This document shows positions 1 through 9,100 of a stretch of DNA of 64,000 nucleotides, piece after piece. The translations under genes and the position numbers were made by a program. Under the pieces are notes generated by a model. The model searched no databases, was not told the DNA's origin, and saw only the letters and a list, made by a program, of their open reading frames with translations. Source of the stretch: Camelus bactrianus (Eukaryota > Chordata > Mammalia > Artiodactyla > Camelidae); NCBI RefSeq assembly GCF_048773025.1, contig NC_133552.1, positions 24,233,001 through 24,297,000 of the forward strand, read 5' to 3'. Position 1 is the first letter of the stretch. Every line of letters starts with the position of its first letter.

Positions 1-555
1 TCTGAGACTACATGTATCACTTTAAAATGTAATGCTTTACGTTTAAATTCCCAATTAAAGGTCAAGTGTCAGTTTTCTCTTCCTCACTTAATGTTAATTT
101 CCCTCTAGTAATATGGGTGTTTTCCAAGTTTGTCTAGTAACTGTCACTGTTCCCTTTACTTTTGTACTTGCTCCAAACTCACATCCTTAAAATCTCCTGT
201 GTTGTATTGTTACCTTTAAAAGGGCTTTGGACAGAGATGGCAAGAAATTGATGTGATGTTGTTTCACCTTCTTTTCTAGCACTATCCCTCATATTCCTCC
301 ATCAAAACACGACACAAAGTCATGTCAGTGAATCGAAACAGAATGAAAGACGTAGAAAATTAAACATCTTCACTATTCTTCAGTCCTCTGCAGGCCTCTG
401 GGGAGAAATAAATGTGTATACACTGGGACAAATAAGGGAAGAAAGAGCTGAGCCTAAAGCATAACTTACCCAAATTTTATCCAGACATTTGGTTATATCA
501 AGGGAAGACAATATCAGGATATATGCAAAGAATTGTTTTAATATTGACATGTATT
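1..555. other. AT-rich stretch, nothing recognised
   Basis: No open frame of note, no RNA gene and no repeat family that I can name. A short direct repeat of ATTGACATGT occurs near 541-560. Confidence 0.5.
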
Positions 556-860
556 GACATGTTTTAACATCTAATGGAAAATCTCAAACACATACAAAAG
601 CAGATACAACAGCAAAAATAACCTGCATGACAGTATCAACCAGCTCAATAATTACCAACCATAATCAACTTATTTCTGTCTCTGTGCTCCAATAACCATA
701 TCCTTACCCAGCTGGATAATTCTGAATCAATTCTAAAATCCCAGACACCATAACATATATTTTGTACAAGTAAATTTTAACAATATCTAGAGAATACACA
801 CAGGCACGTACACCCTTACTAGCATATATGAATGAGAACATTTAACAAAGACAGAGGAAA
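556..860. mobile_element. Old L1M-like fragment
   Basis: The text around 575-640 and 700-780 (AATCTCAAACACATACAAAAG, later AAATCCCAGACACCAT) resembles a 3' segment seen in old mammalian L1M elements as I remember it. It is strongly decayed and has no tail or target-site duplication that I can see. Subfamily and orientation are not assignable by eye. Confidence 0.4.
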
Positions 861-2344
861 CCTCTGAATTAGAGTGAATAAAGATGTTTGAATTTGCCCT
901 TTCAGAATGATTATGGATACCTAGATAATAAATAATTTAAACATAGTTCTGTCCCTTGACGATGTTGTTACCCTTAACAGATTATGAATTGAACTAATCT
1001 AGTGGCTCTGTTCTTCTGAATTCATTGAATGAATGAGTGATAATGTTCCTCTCTCTGCTTCTTTGCTTACCATGTGGAACAATATTGAATCATGTGCATA
1101 CGAAGAACAAAATCATTAAAAATCTTGGTGAACATGACCACCACCAAGTTTTCAAACCAAACACTATTAGAAAAACAAATTACAGAGGTATTCATTCATT
1201 TGTTCATGTATATATCTTCTTATTCATATATAAATGTATGGGTCAGCCTGTGCTATATTATGCACTGAGTAGTCAAAGAAAAATATAAAATGTTTCTGAT
1301 TTTAAGAGAGATATTCTAATGAGAACACTTACAACACAAAAATGAAAAATACTAAGAGAAGTATTTTACATACTCATAATATATTATTATTAATATAATT
1401 ATCAAACAATGTAACAATATTTCATAGTCTTTGGGGGAGTTGCTCTTGATTATATTCTTTGAAATCATTCTTGATTATGGTCATATTATAGAAGCATAAT
1501 TTCTATAATTATTTTGAAGATGTGTTGCTATCAGTTTCAAGAAATTGAATTATGGTACCTCAATAAAATTTTACTTATTTTTTTGAATAAGCTTGTTTCT
1601 TAAGAAATAAGTGTTAAAAAAGAGAAAGCAACATTCTGAAGTAGTGACAAATTGTATCTGACTGTCAGCCATAAGGGTTGGGTAGGCTAAGTAGTAGCAA
1701 ATGTATTCAGAGTGACAAATACTAACAGGGACATAGGTCATGGTATTTATTTCTCTGTTTGCAATATATTCCAACTGGGTCAACTAAATAGAACAGATGG
1801 TGCAATTCTGAGGTTATGATTATCTTAAGTATAAAAATACATTAAATTGTCTTAGACACTGTATTAAAAACATATAGCTTGCTTCAAAGGAATGAATATT
1901 ATGGATCATTTTTATTAGTTTATACTTAAGTTTTGATCCTGTTTTTATTCATCTCTATCAGCTTGCATTTGGAAACATTTCAAAAATTAAAGATGTTTAT
2001 AAAGATGCAAAAGAAAACCGTGACTGAATATTCCTAATTTTCTTGACTGTTTTTTACAGCTCTTATTTTATTTACTTAGTTTGGAATATTTGTTATCTAT
2101 CTGCTATTTTCTTCTTCTCTAAAGCATTTTTGAGAACAGTTTTGTTTTCTTTTCTACTTTTTGTTCCTTTTCATTATAGTTTTTCTTTAGATAATAAAGG
2201 TGAAGTATACCTTACATTGTGAATAATGAAATATAATTTCCCAGGATTGTTGTTTGAAAAACAAAAGTAATGTAGTAGATATGCCCAGGTATTTAAACAA
2301 AGGTGTGTTCAATAAAGTGTTAGCTTTACCTTACCTTGCATATT
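861..2344. other. AT-rich intergenic DNA, nothing recognised
   Basis: Long AT-rich stretch. The open frames at 1037-1288 (plus) and 1571-1783 (minus) are 83 and 70 residues, low in complexity and without motifs, so I do not call genes. Confidence 0.55.
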
Positions 2345-2515
2345 TATACAAGGCTTTATAAATTTCAAAGCATTTTCACCTACAGTAGATAATTTCATTC
2401 TCAGAACAATGATGTAAAGTCAACAGGAGAAGCATTTTTTAAAGTAATTTTAGAATGAAGAAACTGAAGTTCAGAGAATTCAAGAGTGAATCAGAGAGCA
2501 AGGCTATTTCCAAGC
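2345..2515 (-). mobile_element. MIR SINE (antisense)
   Basis: Read on the plus strand it follows the reverse complement of MIR: a 'aagcattttcacctacag' part, then AATTTCATTCTCAGAACAAT, then GAAGAAACTGAAGTTCAGAG, matching the MIR pattern of 'gaggaaactgaggcacagag'. It is old and diverged, without visible target-site duplications. Confidence 0.65.
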
Positions 2516-2550
2516 AATAGATATTTCTTTCAGCAATAGACTGTTCAGGA

Positions 2551-2590
2551 GTTAAAATTAGCTTCCAAAAACATCTAATGTTAAAAGAGG
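2551..2590. repeat. Left copy of 38-base direct repeat framing an L1 pair
   Basis: The segment with TTAGCTTCCAAAAACATCTA recurs at 3640-3680 as TTAGCTTCCAATAACATCTA with a few differences and one small indel. The two copies frame the L1 material between them. This is longer than the usual 7-20 base L1 target-site duplication, so it could be a long target duplication or a local duplication. Confidence 0.8.
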
Positions 2591-3213
2591 ATGTAAATTG
2601 TTGCAGCCAACTATGGAAAACAGAATGGAGATTCCTGAAAAAATTAAAAATAGAATTACTATAAAATCCAGCAATTCTATTCCTTGGTATTTATCTGAAG
2701 AAAACTAAGACATTACTTTGAAAAGATATATGCACCCCTGTGTTCACTGTAGTATTATTTGCAATCATCAAGTTGTGGAAGCAACCTAAGTGTCCATCAA
2801 TAAATTAGCTGATAAAGATGTGGTATATATACAATATCATTCAGCCATAAAAAAAGAATAAAATCTTGCCTTTTTCAACAATATGGATGGACCTAGAGGG
2901 TACTATGCATAGTGAAATCATCAGACAAAGACAAATATTGTATGATTTCACTTACATGTAGAATCTAAAAAACAAAACAAGGGGGAGGAAGGGATAAACT
3001 GGGAGTTAGAGATTTGTAGATATTAACTAATATACATAAAATAGGTAAACAAGTTCATACTATATAGCACAGGGAGCTCTATTCAATATCTTGTAGTAAC
3101 TTATGGTGAAAAAATAACATGAAAACAAATATATGCATGTTCATGTATGACTGAAGCATTATGCTGTACACTAGAAACTGACACTATGTTGTAAACTGAT
3201 CATACTTCAATAA

Positions 3214-3214
<1 letters not shown>
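2591..3214 (+). mobile_element. L1 LINE, 5'-truncated, end of ORF2 and 3' UTR
   Basis: Sequence from CAACTATGGAAAACAGAATG onward follows the L1 3' region: the 'cctaagtgtccatcaa' and 'ttcagccataaaaaaagaa' blocks, then the cetartiodactyl 3' UTR with ATAGCACAGGGAGCTCTATT, CAATATCTTGTAGTAACTTA and GTTGTAAACTGATCATACTT, ending in CAATAAAA. Only the last 0.6 kb of the element is present and no coding capacity remains. The AT microsatellite follows directly at the tail position. Confidence 0.9.

Positions 3215-3241
<27 letters not shown>
3215..3241. repeat. (AT)n microsatellite
   Basis: Uninterrupted AT dinucleotide run directly after the L1 polyadenylation signal, probably grown from the L1 tail. 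Confidence 0.95.
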
Positions 3242-3245
<4 letters not shown>

Positions 3246-3274
3246 CAGATGGTAGGACAAAAATATTAAAAAAA

Positions 3275-3612
3275 AAATGAGCAAACATAAGAAAATGGAA
3301 ACAGAGTCATAGATACAGAAGACAAATAGGTGCTTGCCAGAGAGGAGAGGGTGGGTGGATGAGAGAAATAGGTGAGGGAGATTAAGTGTTGCACACTTCC
3401 AGTTACAAAATAAATGAGTCACAGGTATGAAATGTACAGCATGGGGAATATAGTCAAAAATAATGTAGCATCTTTTGTGGTCACAAACAGTAACAATACT
3501 TCTCATGGTGATCAATTTGAAATATACAGCAGTATTAAATCACCATGTTGTACACCAGGATCTAACATAGTGCTGTAGATCAATTATACTTTAAAAACAA
3601 ACAAACAAACTT
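3275..3612 (+). mobile_element. Second L1 3' end in series
   Basis: After an A run the text contains AGAGTCATAGATACAGAAGA, a purine-rich block, ACAGCATGGGGAATATAGTC, CACCATGTTGTACACCAGGA and a final TCAATTATACTTTAAAAACA with a CAAA-type tail. This is the 3' UTR of another, more diverged L1. It lies inside the same pair of direct repeats (2551-2590 and 3640-3680) as the preceding L1 end. Confidence 0.75.
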
Positions 3613-3639
3613 AAAGAAAAAAAGAGATCAGATTAGTGG

Positions 3640-3680
3640 TTAAAAAAATTAGCTTCCAATAACATCTAATGCTAAAATAG
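3640..3680. repeat. Right copy of 38-base direct repeat
   Basis: Partner of 2551-2590; the same TTAGCTTCCAA...ACATCTAATG...TAAAA text. It follows the A-rich tail of the second L1 end, where a target-site duplication would be expected. Confidence 0.8.
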
Positions 3681-4263
3681 GGAAAGTTTCTATTTTATAC
3701 TCAAGAAGTCCTAGACCTCACTTCCAAATATTCTTTCCTGGTTTTTATTGTAGTATTTAAGGCTTTCCTATTCTGCTGTCTGATGGTTGCACACAGTATT
3801 CTATTCTGTTGTTCTGCCAACACTTAGTTTACTAATAGTAATTTAAAGTAGTGGTGATACTTTAAATATTGTTATGAATATTTTTATTCTAAATTTTCTA
3901 AAATTATGACCTTCACCCAAGTTAATATGTGATGTCAATCACCATGGTGGTAGGTGCTAGGAATGATATAGAATAGTGTCTAAAATAAAATTGAGTATGT
4001 TGGTATACCAAATTAGAAAATACCAGAAATTTTATTTTCTTAAATCAGTATCTCAATATATGTATTTGGAAGGTGTGGGGTGGGATAAGCATCATACCCT
4101 GAAAAGAATTTCAATTCTATTTACATACCATGGAAATGAGCATCTAGAAATATTAGCTATGAATTCCCAATTCCTGAAAACTTTCTCCATGATATGGACG
4201 TCCTTCTTATATTCTCTTGGAATCCAATTATAGTCATAGTCAATCCCATTCCACTTTCCAGGT
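3681..4263. other. Unassigned AT-rich DNA
   Basis: Part of 3720-3900 weakly resembles antisense L1 3' sequence, not enough to call. The small open frame at 3976-4233 has no motif. Confidence 0.4.
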
Positions 4264-4277
4264 AAAGAGGAAATTAA
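4264..4277. repeat. Left target-site duplication of composite L1
   Basis: AAAGAGGAAATTAA, repeated exactly at 6701-6714. The L1 5' end (TTCCAGTCAAGATGGCGG) begins just inside it. Confidence 0.9.
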
Positions 4278-5205
4278 GGTAGTTCCAGTCAAGATGGCGG
4301 AGTGATAGGGCCATGAGCTTGCCTCTCCTTGAGACTACAATGAAACCACAACTGAATGCTAAATAACCATTGAAAAAAGACCTAGCAAAAAAGATCTTCC
4401 GTAACTGGAAACATAAAGAGGGAACCACAGTAGGATGGTAGGAAGGGTGTGCTCGTGATATAATTGGGCCCCATACTCCCTGAGTGGGCAACCCACAGGC
4501 TGAAGTTTCATTAAGTCACAGATCCTCCCATAGGAGTGAGAGCTCTAAGCCCCACGACAGGCTCCCCAGCTCGGGTCCCAGCATTGGGAAGAGAATGAGA
4601 CCCCAGGACATCTGGTTTTGAAGGCCAGGGGGTCTTGGCTTTGGGAGCCTCACAGGACTGGGGAAACAGATTCCCTTCACTTGAGAAGCATACATGGAAA
4701 CTCACATGCCTCAGGTCCAAGGGCAGAGGCAGTGATTTCATAGGAACCTGGGTCAGACCTGCTGGATTTGGAGGGTCTCCTGGGGACCTGGGGGATAGCT
4801 GTGGCTCACTCAGGGGTCATAAAATCTGGTGGTGAACATTCTGGTAGTGTTAATCTACATGAGCTTTCCTGGAGGCTGACATCTTGATTGGATCATTAGC
4901 ACCACCACCTAGCCCCACCCAACAGCCTACAGGGAAGCCTCAGACCAAACACATACAGGATGGGAACACAGCCATACCCATCATCAGACTTCCTAAGCTG
5001 AAAAGGCCTCTAGATACAGCCCTACCCACCAGAGGTCCAGGACAAATCTTCACCCAATAGTGGGCAGGCACTGGCTCCTCATGCCAGGAAATCTGCATAA
5101 GCCTCTAGTCTAGCCTCATCCACCAGGGGCAGATACCAGAAATGAGAAAACAATAATCCCAAAGCCTGTGGAAGGAGTCCACAAACACATAGAAATCTAG
5201 ATAAT

Positions 5206-5500
5206 ATGAGGAGACAGAGGAATATCTCCCATGTCAAGGCACAAGATAAAATCCCAGAAGAAGAAATAAGTGATGAGGAACTAGGCAATTTACCCGAGAA
5301 AGAGTTTAAAGTAACAATGGCCAAGATATTCAGAGAACTCAAGAGGAGTATAGATGCACAGTGTGAAGTTTTTAGCAAAGAGTTAGAAAATATAAAGAAT
5401 ACCCAGAGTTGAAGAATAAAATCATGGAAATTAACAATACACTAGAAAGAACCAAGAATAGACTAAATGAGGCAGAAGAATGGATCAGTGAGCTAGAATG
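5206..5500 (+). pseudogene. L1 ORF1 remnant, N-terminal and coiled-coil part
   Basis: The frame at 5206-5412 encodes EEEISDEELGNLPEKEFKVT, a motif typical of L1 ORF1p ahead of its coiled coil. It stops at 5410-5412. The next frame continues with NNTLERTKNRLNEAEEWISE to about 5496, matching the end of the ORF1p coiled coil. ORF1p is an RNA-binding trimeric chaperone needed for L1 mobility. Here it is disabled by a stop and frame changes, including a 31-base tandem duplication just downstream. Confidence 0.85.
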
Positions 5501-5528
5501 AGGCAGAAGAATGGATCAGTGAGCTAGA
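5467..5528 (+). repeat. 31-base perfect tandem duplication in L1 ORF1
   Basis: The 31-base unit beginning ATGAGGCAGAAGAATGGATC occurs at 5467-5497 and again at 5498-5528. As 31 is not a multiple of three, it shifts the ORF1 frame. Confidence 0.95.
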
Positions 5529-5538
5529 AGACAGATTA

Positions 5539-6122
5539 GTGGAAATCACTACTTCAGAAAAGAAAAAAGAAAAAAGAATAAAAAGGAATGAGGATAGTTT
5601 AAGGGAACTCTGTGACAATATGAAACACTCTAATATTCACATTATAGGGGTCCCAGAAAGAGAAAAGAGACAGAAAGGACCTGAGAACATTTTTGGAGAT
5701 ATAATAACTGAAAACTTCCCCAACTTGGGAAAGGAAACAGTCACCCAAGTCCAGGTAGCACAGAGAGTACCACACAGAATCAACCTAAAGAGGAACACAC
5801 CGAAGCACACAGTCATCAAATTGACAGCAATTAAGGATAATAAGAAAATATTAAAATTAGCAAGAGAAAAGCAACAAATAATATATAAGAGAACTCCCAT
5901 AAGGTTATCAGCTGAATTTTCAGCAGAAACTCTACAGGCCAGAAAGGAGTGGCATGATATATTTAAAGTGATGCAAGGGGAAAACTTACAACCAAGAATA
6001 CTCTATCTAGCAAGGCTCTCATTCAGACTTGATGGTGAAATCAAAAAACAGAAAAACAAAAGTTAGAAGATTTCAGCACCACCAAACCAGCTTTACAACA
6101 AATGTTAAAGGACCTTCTCTAG
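5539..6122 (+). pseudogene. L1 ORF1 remnant, RRM and C-terminal domain
   Basis: The frame at 5539-6066 (175 residues) carries the central RRM and C-terminal domain of L1 ORF1p: NIHIIGVPE, ENIFGDIITENFPNLGKE, QVAQRVPHRIN, HTVIKL, REKQQIIYK, IRLSAEFSAETLQARKEWH and QPRILYLARLSFRLDGEI. The usual end of ORF1p (FSTTKPALQQMLKDLL, then stop) continues in another frame to 6122, so there is a frame slip near 6060. The start shown is just the first ATG in the open frame; the natural ORF1 start lies upstream. It is about half of a normal ORF1p of roughly 330-370 residues and is non-functional. Confidence 0.9.
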
Positions 6123-6179
6123 TCATCAAACCATAAGAACAGAGAACAAAAAGAAGAAAGAAAAAAAAAATAGACCTAC

Positions 6180-6495
6180 AAAAGATTGCTTTGGCTGTTT
6201 GGGGTCTTTTATAGCTTCTTATAAATTTTGGAATTGTTTGTTCTAGTTCTGTGAGGAATGTCTTGAGTATGTTGATGGGGGTTGCATTGGATCTGTGGAT
6301 TGCCGTGGGTAGTGTGGCCATTTTGACAGTGTTGATTCTTCCAATCCAAGAGGACAAGAAATCTTCCCATTTCTTTGTGTCATTTTGGTTTTCAGAGTAT
6401 AGGTAACCTCCTTGGTTAAGTTTATTTCTAGGTATTTTGTAGTTTTTGATGGAATGGAAATGTCTATGCCAGTTACAAAATTCTGGTTTTTGAGT
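6180..6495 (-). pseudogene. Inverted L1 ORF2 fragment (after the RT core)
   Basis: Minus-strand reading gives KYLEINLTKEV in one frame, then RINTVKMATLPTAIHRSNA and FLTELEQTIPKFI in another. These match the stretch after the reverse-transcriptase core of L1 ORF2p (typically [44 protein letters not shown]). Several frame changes are present. It lies in the opposite direction to the ORF1 part of the same insertion. Confidence 0.85.
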
Positions 6496-6519
6496 GAAAA
6501 AAAAAAAAAGTGAATGAAG

Positions 6520-6682
6520 GGCTGCAAATGGCAAAATAGCCTTTTTAATGGGTGAGTTGTATTCCACTGCATATATATATGTGTGTGTATATATATATAC
6601 TGTATCTTTATTATCTGTTCAAATATTTATGTGTGCACTTAGGATGCTTCCATATCTTGGCAATTATAAAAATGTTCCTGTG
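6520..6682 (-). mobile_element. Antisense L1 3' UTR piece of the composite insertion
   Basis: GGCTGCAAATGGCAAAATAG and GTGAGTTGTATTCCACTGCA, followed by an AT/GT run and CACTTAGGATGCTTCCATAT, match the reverse complement of the region around the end of L1 ORF2. A run of 13 A bases just before it separates it from the ORF2 piece. Confidence 0.75.
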
Positions 6683-6700
6683 AAAAAAAATAAATAAATA

Positions 6701-6714
6701 AAAGAGGAAATTAA
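6701..6714. repeat. Right target-site duplication of composite L1
   Basis: AAAGAGGAAATTAA, exact copy of 4264-4277, directly after the A-rich tail. Confidence 0.9.
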
Positions 6715-7030
6715 AGTATTGTGCTCCACACCCTTAAATAATGTATCTCAGCAAATTCTGGTAAAGATAGCATTATATACTTATAGTTTAGAGTTGCCGT
6801 GAGATACAAAGAAATGGTAGGTAAATTATAAAACAAACGAAAAACTCTAAGTCTTAAAATAGAAGTGAAACAGAAATTTAGAGCATTGGATAATCCATAA
6901 ATCTGTCAAGTTCATAGTCTGTAGCATGTCAATGTAGCCAAGAACTTTTGGATCCTTAAGGACAGCAAAGACCTAAAGTGTATGTTTCAACAAGGCAAAA
7001 CAGTGCAAACTCTGTGTAGTAAGAGACATG
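6715..7030. other. Unassigned DNA
   Basis: No repeat, RNA gene or credible open frame recognised between the L1 and the next LTR fossil. Confidence 0.5.
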
Positions 7031-7513
7031 AAGGGCCCCCAAAGATATTCACATCCTGATCCCTGGAACCTATGAATACGGTGTGTTATGTGTTATGTGT
7101 TATGGGGGAATTAGGATTGCAGATGGAATTTAGTTTGCTAATCAGCTGACTTTAAGATAGGAAAATTATCCTGGCTTCGCTTGGTGAGCCTTGTGTAATT
7201 ACAAGTGTTCCTTACACGTGGAAGAAGAACGTAGAAAAGCCAGTGTCAGTATAGTGTGATTAAAGAGACCTGACAGTCATGGCTGGGTTTGAAGATGGGA
7301 AGGTGCCTTGAACTAAGGAAAGGGAACAACCTCTGGAAACCACAGATTCTTCCCTAGAGAATCTAGAAAGGAGTGCAGCCTGCTAGCACTTTGATTCTAG
7401 CCCAGAGATACCCATTTGAGACTTCTGACTTCTGAAACTGTAAGATAATAAATTTGTATTAAGACACAAAGTATATGGTAATTTGTTACAGCAGCAATAA
7501 GAGAACGATTACA
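7031..7513 (+). mobile_element. Solitary LTR fossil, ERVL-MaLR (MLT1-like)
   Basis: Begins with GGCCCCCAAAGATATTCACA and ends with TGGTAATTTGTTACAGCAGC, both characteristic of mammalian MaLR LTRs; AAACTGTAAGATAATAAATT near 7436 contains the polyadenylation signal. No internal retroviral region adjoins it. It is decayed and probably predates or dates to early placental radiation. A short tandem of TGTTATG lies near 7083-7104. Confidence 0.75.
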
Positions 7514-7700
7514 CTCTGTTTATAACCAGGAAAGGAGGTGTATCTATTCTGTTTGTAAAAGAAGAATGGAAAATATTGGTGGTCTGTACCTTCTAAGGCA
7601 AAAAGGTAAATGGAATGAATGCTTTAAAAATAATGAAATAGGAAGAAACAATAACAGATATAAATAAAAGGAAAAGTACATGATTATCAAAACAGTGATC

Positions 7701-7874
7701 AAGGGGGAGGGTATAGCTCAAGTGGTTGAGCACATGCTTAGCATGCACAAGGTCCTTGGTTCAATCCCCAGGACCTCCTCCAAAAGTAAATAAATAAATA
7801 GACCTGATTACCTCCCTCTCCCTTCCAAAAATAAATTAATTAAATTAAAATAAATAAATAAAAATAAAAAAACC
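7701..7874 (+). mobile_element. Camelid tRNA-derived SINE (Vic type), copy 1
   Basis: The head reads GGGGGAGGGTATAGCTCAAG, giving the A box, and GGTTCAATCCCC gives the B box of the internal RNA polymerase III promoter. A CCTGATTACCTCCCTCTCCC linker and A/T-rich AAATAAATA tail follow. A 9-10 base imperfect target duplication (CAGTGATCA before, CAATGATCA after) is plausible. This SINE type is the main reason for calling the window camelid. It needs L1 machinery to move. Confidence 0.9.
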
Positions 7875-8260
7875 CCAATGATCAGAGAAGGCATTTAAGA
7901 AATTTTTGAAAAATAAGATTTTTGGAACAAAACCTTGATACACAGGCTGATTAAGCATCACTGATGTGAGACTAAGCAAATTCTAAAAGCGTATCAGCAC
8001 TAGAGTAGGTGCCAAAATATCAAAAAAAATACAAGGCCAGAGAGGCTGCCTACAAGATCAAAATAGGACAAAGATCGTGTCATAAAAAGTGACTGTGACT
8101 TCAGGAAACTAAAGAACACAATTTTGCCTCTAAAGGACCAGGAAGTCTACTTCCAATACCCTTGGCTCTGCAGAAATATGGCCCCTTGTTGCAGGACCTT
8201 GTTATTTCTCAAAAGTCAGATAGCCCAGATTTTACATAGCATTCCTCATTGTGTAGCTGA
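7875..8260. other. Unassigned DNA
   Basis: No feature recognised. The plus frame at 8124-8345 runs into the GA microsatellite and is not a gene. Confidence 0.5.
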
Positions 8261-8268
8261 AAGAAAGA

Positions 8269-8310
<42 letters not shown>

Positions 8311-8332
8311 GAAAGGAAGAAAGGAAGGGAAC
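8261..8332. repeat. GA/GAAA purine microsatellite
   Basis: AAAGAAAAGAAAGAGAGAG expands into a GA run and then GAAA/GGAA units. It generates artificial KREREREKR and SLSLSLS reading frames. Confidence 0.95.
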
Positions 8333-8411
8333 CAAACCATACTGATATGTCAAGGTGTCAGGGGTAACACAAGGGGTTACCGATTTGCTGTGTACGTCTA
8401 TTATAGTAAAG

Positions 8412-8582
8412 CACCCAGCTTGTAATGTCAGATGGACTGGCATCAAATTCATCTGTAAACCATTATACCTTGGAAAAGCAATTTAGATGCTGTTTTACCC
8501 GAACAATGTTATTATGGCTAATATCTATCCCAAAGGCATACTGTGTGAATGATTAATCTAGGTATAGTAAGAACAATTTCCC
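8412..8582 (+). mobile_element. Probable MIR SINE
   Basis: Order of MIR-like blocks on the plus strand: a tRNA-like beginning near 8415, CATCTGTAAACCATTATACC, TTGGAAAAGCAATTTAGATG, and a decayed 3' part. Old and diverged. Confidence 0.4.
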
Positions 8583-8888
8583 ACAATGTATTCTTAATTA
8601 TTTGAGAAAAAATTCTGAGGGAAAATTTTTAGTTATGTAAATTAAAAAAAATAGAAGGAAAACAGCTGTTTAAAGTTTTCAAAATTATCGCAACTATTAT
8701 GATGTATCTTCTAATAGAAAAATAAAATATACAGCTCCTCATTGTTGTCAACATGCTGTTCAGTATTATAGATTCTGCTTTTATCTCTTTCTTTCATCCA
8801 AACTTATCTGTTAATTACAATATGTCATTGGATCATTCAATTGTGTAAAGAAAATTAATTATAACAAATGCTGTCATTACTTTCAGCC
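8583..8888. other. Unassigned AT-rich DNA
   Basis: No feature recognised. Confidence 0.5.
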
Positions 8889-9100
8889 CAGGGTTTTTTC
8901 AACCTTGGTGCAATTGTCATCTGGGACCAGATAATTCTATGTTGTGAGGAAATTAGCCTGTGCGCTGAACACTGCTTAGCAGCATTCTTACCCTCCTCCT
9001 ATTAGAGTACAGTAGCACCCTCTCATGTATGACAAAAATACCTCTAGACACTGCCAAATGTCCCCAGGGGGACAAAATTGGTCACAGTTGAGAACTACTC
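8889..9100 (-). mobile_element. MER5A, non-autonomous hAT-Charlie DNA transposon
   Basis: Plus strand begins CAGGGTTTTTTCAACCTTGG and ends GTTGAGAACTACT, the terminal inverted repeats of MER5A read in reverse. Inside are CCAGATAATTCTATGTTGTG, TTAGCAGCATTCTTACCCTC and CCAAATGTCCCCAGGGGGAC, all diagnostic of the family. The length of about 212 bases is close to full length. No 8-base target duplication is clear any more. The element is a placental-age fossil with no coding capacity. Confidence 0.9.

Larger units (their letters stand above)
4278..6700 (+). mobile_element. Composite L1 insertion with internal inversions
   Basis: One insertion framed by an exact 14-base target-site duplication (4264-4277 and 6701-6714). 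On the plus strand it opens with an L1 5' end (AAGATGGCGGAG near 4291), a 5' UTR of about 0.9 kb, and a broken ORF1 (5206-6122). From about 6180 the sequence switches to the minus strand of L1 ORF2 (6180-6495), then an A run, then an antisense L1 3' UTR piece (6520-6682), and closes with an A-rich AATAAATAAATA tail. The two antisense pieces are not in the order expected from one simple inversion. This points to template switching, a retrotransposed chimeric transcript, or later rearrangement inside one insertion. It is not active. Confidence 0.85.

Noticed and set aside
6073-6572. Minus-strand frames of 164 and 109 residues taken as a host gene
   Set aside because: They read as L1 ORF2 in broken frames, not as a host protein.
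7711-7770. tRNA gene
   Set aside because: The A and B boxes belong to a tRNA-derived SINE; there is no cloverleaf with a proper acceptor stem, and a SINE tail follows. Same for 23404 and 24635.
8124-8452. Frames rich in KRERE or SLSLS repeats
   Set aside because: Direct translation of a GA microsatellite.
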